In this document: in pieces, positions 62,834-64,000 of the stretch
Layout: each line of letters begins with the position of its first letter
How positions within the stretch are numbered: the stretch's first letter is position 1
Source: Erwinia aphidicola
Lineage (GTDB): Bacteria > Pseudomonadota > Gammaproteobacteria > Enterobacterales > Enterobacteriaceae
Reading direction: 5' to 3'
NCBI RefSeq assembly: GCF_014773485.1
Contig: NZ_JACXBP010000001.1
Span: 434,001 to 498,000, forward strand
Length of the DNA: 64,000 nucleotides
The notes under the pieces: model-generated
Seen by the model: only the letters and a program-made list of their open reading frames with translations
Databases searched by the model: none
Told to the model about the DNA's origin: nothing
Made by a program: the position numbers and the translations under genes

Positions 62834-64000
62834 TTACTGCTCCTCGCAGGCGGGGAAGGTCTGGAAGGCGATGCGGCGCTCAACGGGATAGACTTCCCGC
62901 CCGGTCAGTTCGCGGATCAGCACCGAGTTGCGGTAGCACGCCATGCCGAGGTCCGGGGTGACAAAGCCGTGGGTATGCAGCTCTGCGTTCTGCACAAACA
63001 CCTGATTGTTGCGGTCGATACTGTAGTTACGCTGCACGTCGTAGCGGCCTTTATCATCCCAGCGCAGCCGCTGGGCGATCCCCTCAATAAACTGCGGCGG
63101 CTGATAGTGATAGCCAGTCGCCATGACGATGCCCTCGCTGCGGCGCGTGTAGCTGCGGTCCTGCTCCTGCTGATGCAGCGTTAGCTCAAATCCGCCCTGC
63201 GGCAGCCAGCGCAGAGCGGTGAGGGCCGAGTGGGTAAACAGATTGACGTCAAGCGCACCGTCCAGCTGCTTAACGTACATCAGGTCATAAATCGCGTTAA
63301 TCAGCTCGCTGTTGATGCCTTTATAGAGGTTCTTATGCTGGGCGTTGAGGCTATCGCGCTTCTCCGCAGGCAGCTGGTGGAAGTAATCCACCCACTCCGG
63401 CGAGGTCATCTCCAGCGTCAGCTTGCTGTACTCCAGCGGGTAGAAGCGCGGGGCGCGGGTCACCCAGTTGAGCTGGTAGCCAAATTTATCGATGTCGCCA
63501 AGCAGGTCATAGTAGATCTCCGCCGCGCTCTGGCCGCTGCCGAGTACGGTAATCGAACGCTTCTGCTGCAGCTGGGCTTTGTTCACCAGGTACTGGCTGG
63601 AGTGCGTCAGACGCTGCTGATGCGGCTTGCTGCACTCCGGTAGCCAGGCCTGCGGGCCGGTGCCCAACACCAGGCGGCGCGTCAGCCACTGCTGGCGCTC
63701 CCCGCTGCGGCTGTCGTGGCTGCGCACGCGGTAGCACTGCAGCGGCTCATCCCAGCTGACGTCATCAACCCGGCTGTTCCAGCGCAGATTAGTCAGCTGA
63801 GCGGCGGCCCACTGGCAGTAGAGGTTGTACTCTTTGCGCATCAGGAAGAAATCTTCGCGGATGTAAAATGAGTAAATCTTGCCCTGCTGCTTCATGTAGT
63901 TGAGCAGGCTGAAGCGGCTGGTGGGGTCAGCCAGCGTTACCAGGTCGGCCATAAACGGCGTCTGCAGATGCGCGCTCTCCAGCATCATGCCGGTGTGCCA
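62834..64000 (-). CDS. dfoA: DfoA-like cadaverine N-hydroxylase, partial
   Basis: This is the C-terminal part (388 codons seen) of a lysine/ornithine/cadaverine N-monooxygenase of the IucD type. The frame stays open through the window edge (WHTG before the internal ATGs), so the real start and the FAD-binding GxGxxN motif lie outside. ITVLGSGQSAAEIYYDLLGD is the NADPH-binding motif, and GIVMATGYHYQPPQF is the conserved ATG-type motif near the end. It hydroxylates the free amine of cadaverine, giving the substrate for DfoC. A decarboxylase gene (dfoJ) is expected upstream, outside the window. Confidence 0.9.
   Translation of the reverse strand, partial: WHTGMMLESAHLQTPFMADLVTLADPTSRFSLLNYMKQQGKIYSFYIREDFFLMRKEYNLYCQWAAAQLTNLRWNSRVDDVSWDEPLQCYRVRSHDSRSGERQQWLTRRLVLGTGPQAWLPECSKPHQQRLTHSSQYLVNKAQLQQKRSITVLGSGQSAAEIYYDLLGDIDKFGYQLNWVTRAPRFYPLEYSKLTLEMTSPEWVDYFHQLPAEKRDSLNAQHKNLYKGINSELINAIYDLMYVKQLDGALDVNLFTHSALTALRWLPQGGFELTLHQQEQDRSYTRRSEGIVMATGYHYQPPQFIEGIAQRLRWDDKGRYDVQRNYSIDRNNQVFVQNAELHTHGFVTPDLGMACYRNSVLIRELTGREVYPVERRIAFQTFPACEEQ

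Overview
The window is a chromosomal segment of a gammaproteobacterium in the Enterobacterales, most likely Erwiniaceae (Erwinia or a close Pantoea relative). The evidence is the enterobacterial order otsBA - flhDC - motAB - cheAW - chemoreceptors - cheRBYZ - flhBAE - argS, the order cmoB/cmoA/yecN/yecE/yecD - aspS - nudB - yebC - ruvCAB - znuBCA - mepM - lpxM, and a desferrioxamine pair whose acyltransferase and siderophore synthetase are fused, as in Erwinia DfoC. I see no rRNA, tRNA or CRISPR array.

Positions 1-1235 are a visibly AT-rich accessory patch and hold the most unusual locus. A 64-codon gene (602..796, minus) encodes a peptide whose first 29 residues closely match the leader of the microcin B17 precursor McbA, including the Phe/Leu pair read by the modification enzyme. 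Its core has no Cys and almost no Ser or Thr. It overlaps by 8 bp a 187-residue pentapeptide-repeat protein closely resembling McbG, the microcin B17 immunity protein. The modification and export genes that normally lie between mcbA and mcbG are absent from that position. This could be a new peptide system, a remodelled microcin operon, or an immunity-only remnant.

Positions 1236-13851 hold accessory metabolism: an AraC-type regulator divergent from a rhamnoside set (GH78 hydrolase, GPH symporter, sugar porin), an MFS transporter, a LexA-controlled umuDC operon, a DUF4385 gene, a TetR regulator with two matching palindromes facing an ABC membrane-domain gene, and a periplasmic alpha/beta hydrolase. 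A DUF1275 membrane protein and an HD-GYP c-di-GMP phosphodiesterase follow, to 16327.

Positions 16353-37708 run from trehalose synthesis (otsBA, with an RpoS-type -10) through the flagellar master regulator flhDC (with a perfect CRP palindrome upstream), stator, chemotaxis and export genes. Three tandem chemoreceptor genes each carry a sigma-28 promoter. The spacers after the first two repeat each other, and the middle receptor looks like a chimera of its neighbours.

Positions 37785-59036 are mostly housekeeping: argS, yecM, a C-S lyase, cutC, the cmoAB tRNA modification pair, aspS, nudB, yebC, the ruvCAB resolvasome, zinc uptake znuABC with a Zur site, mepM and lpxM. Small or unassigned genes are interspersed (39736..39861, 42913..43743, 47732..48359). 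A family of GC-rich palindromic repeats (GTAGGG...CCCTAC) occupies gene ends across the flagellar and housekeeping regions, often between convergent genes. Positions 59147-64000 hold an MdfA-like exporter, dfoC and a dfoA cut by the window edge, together a hydroxamate siderophore locus.
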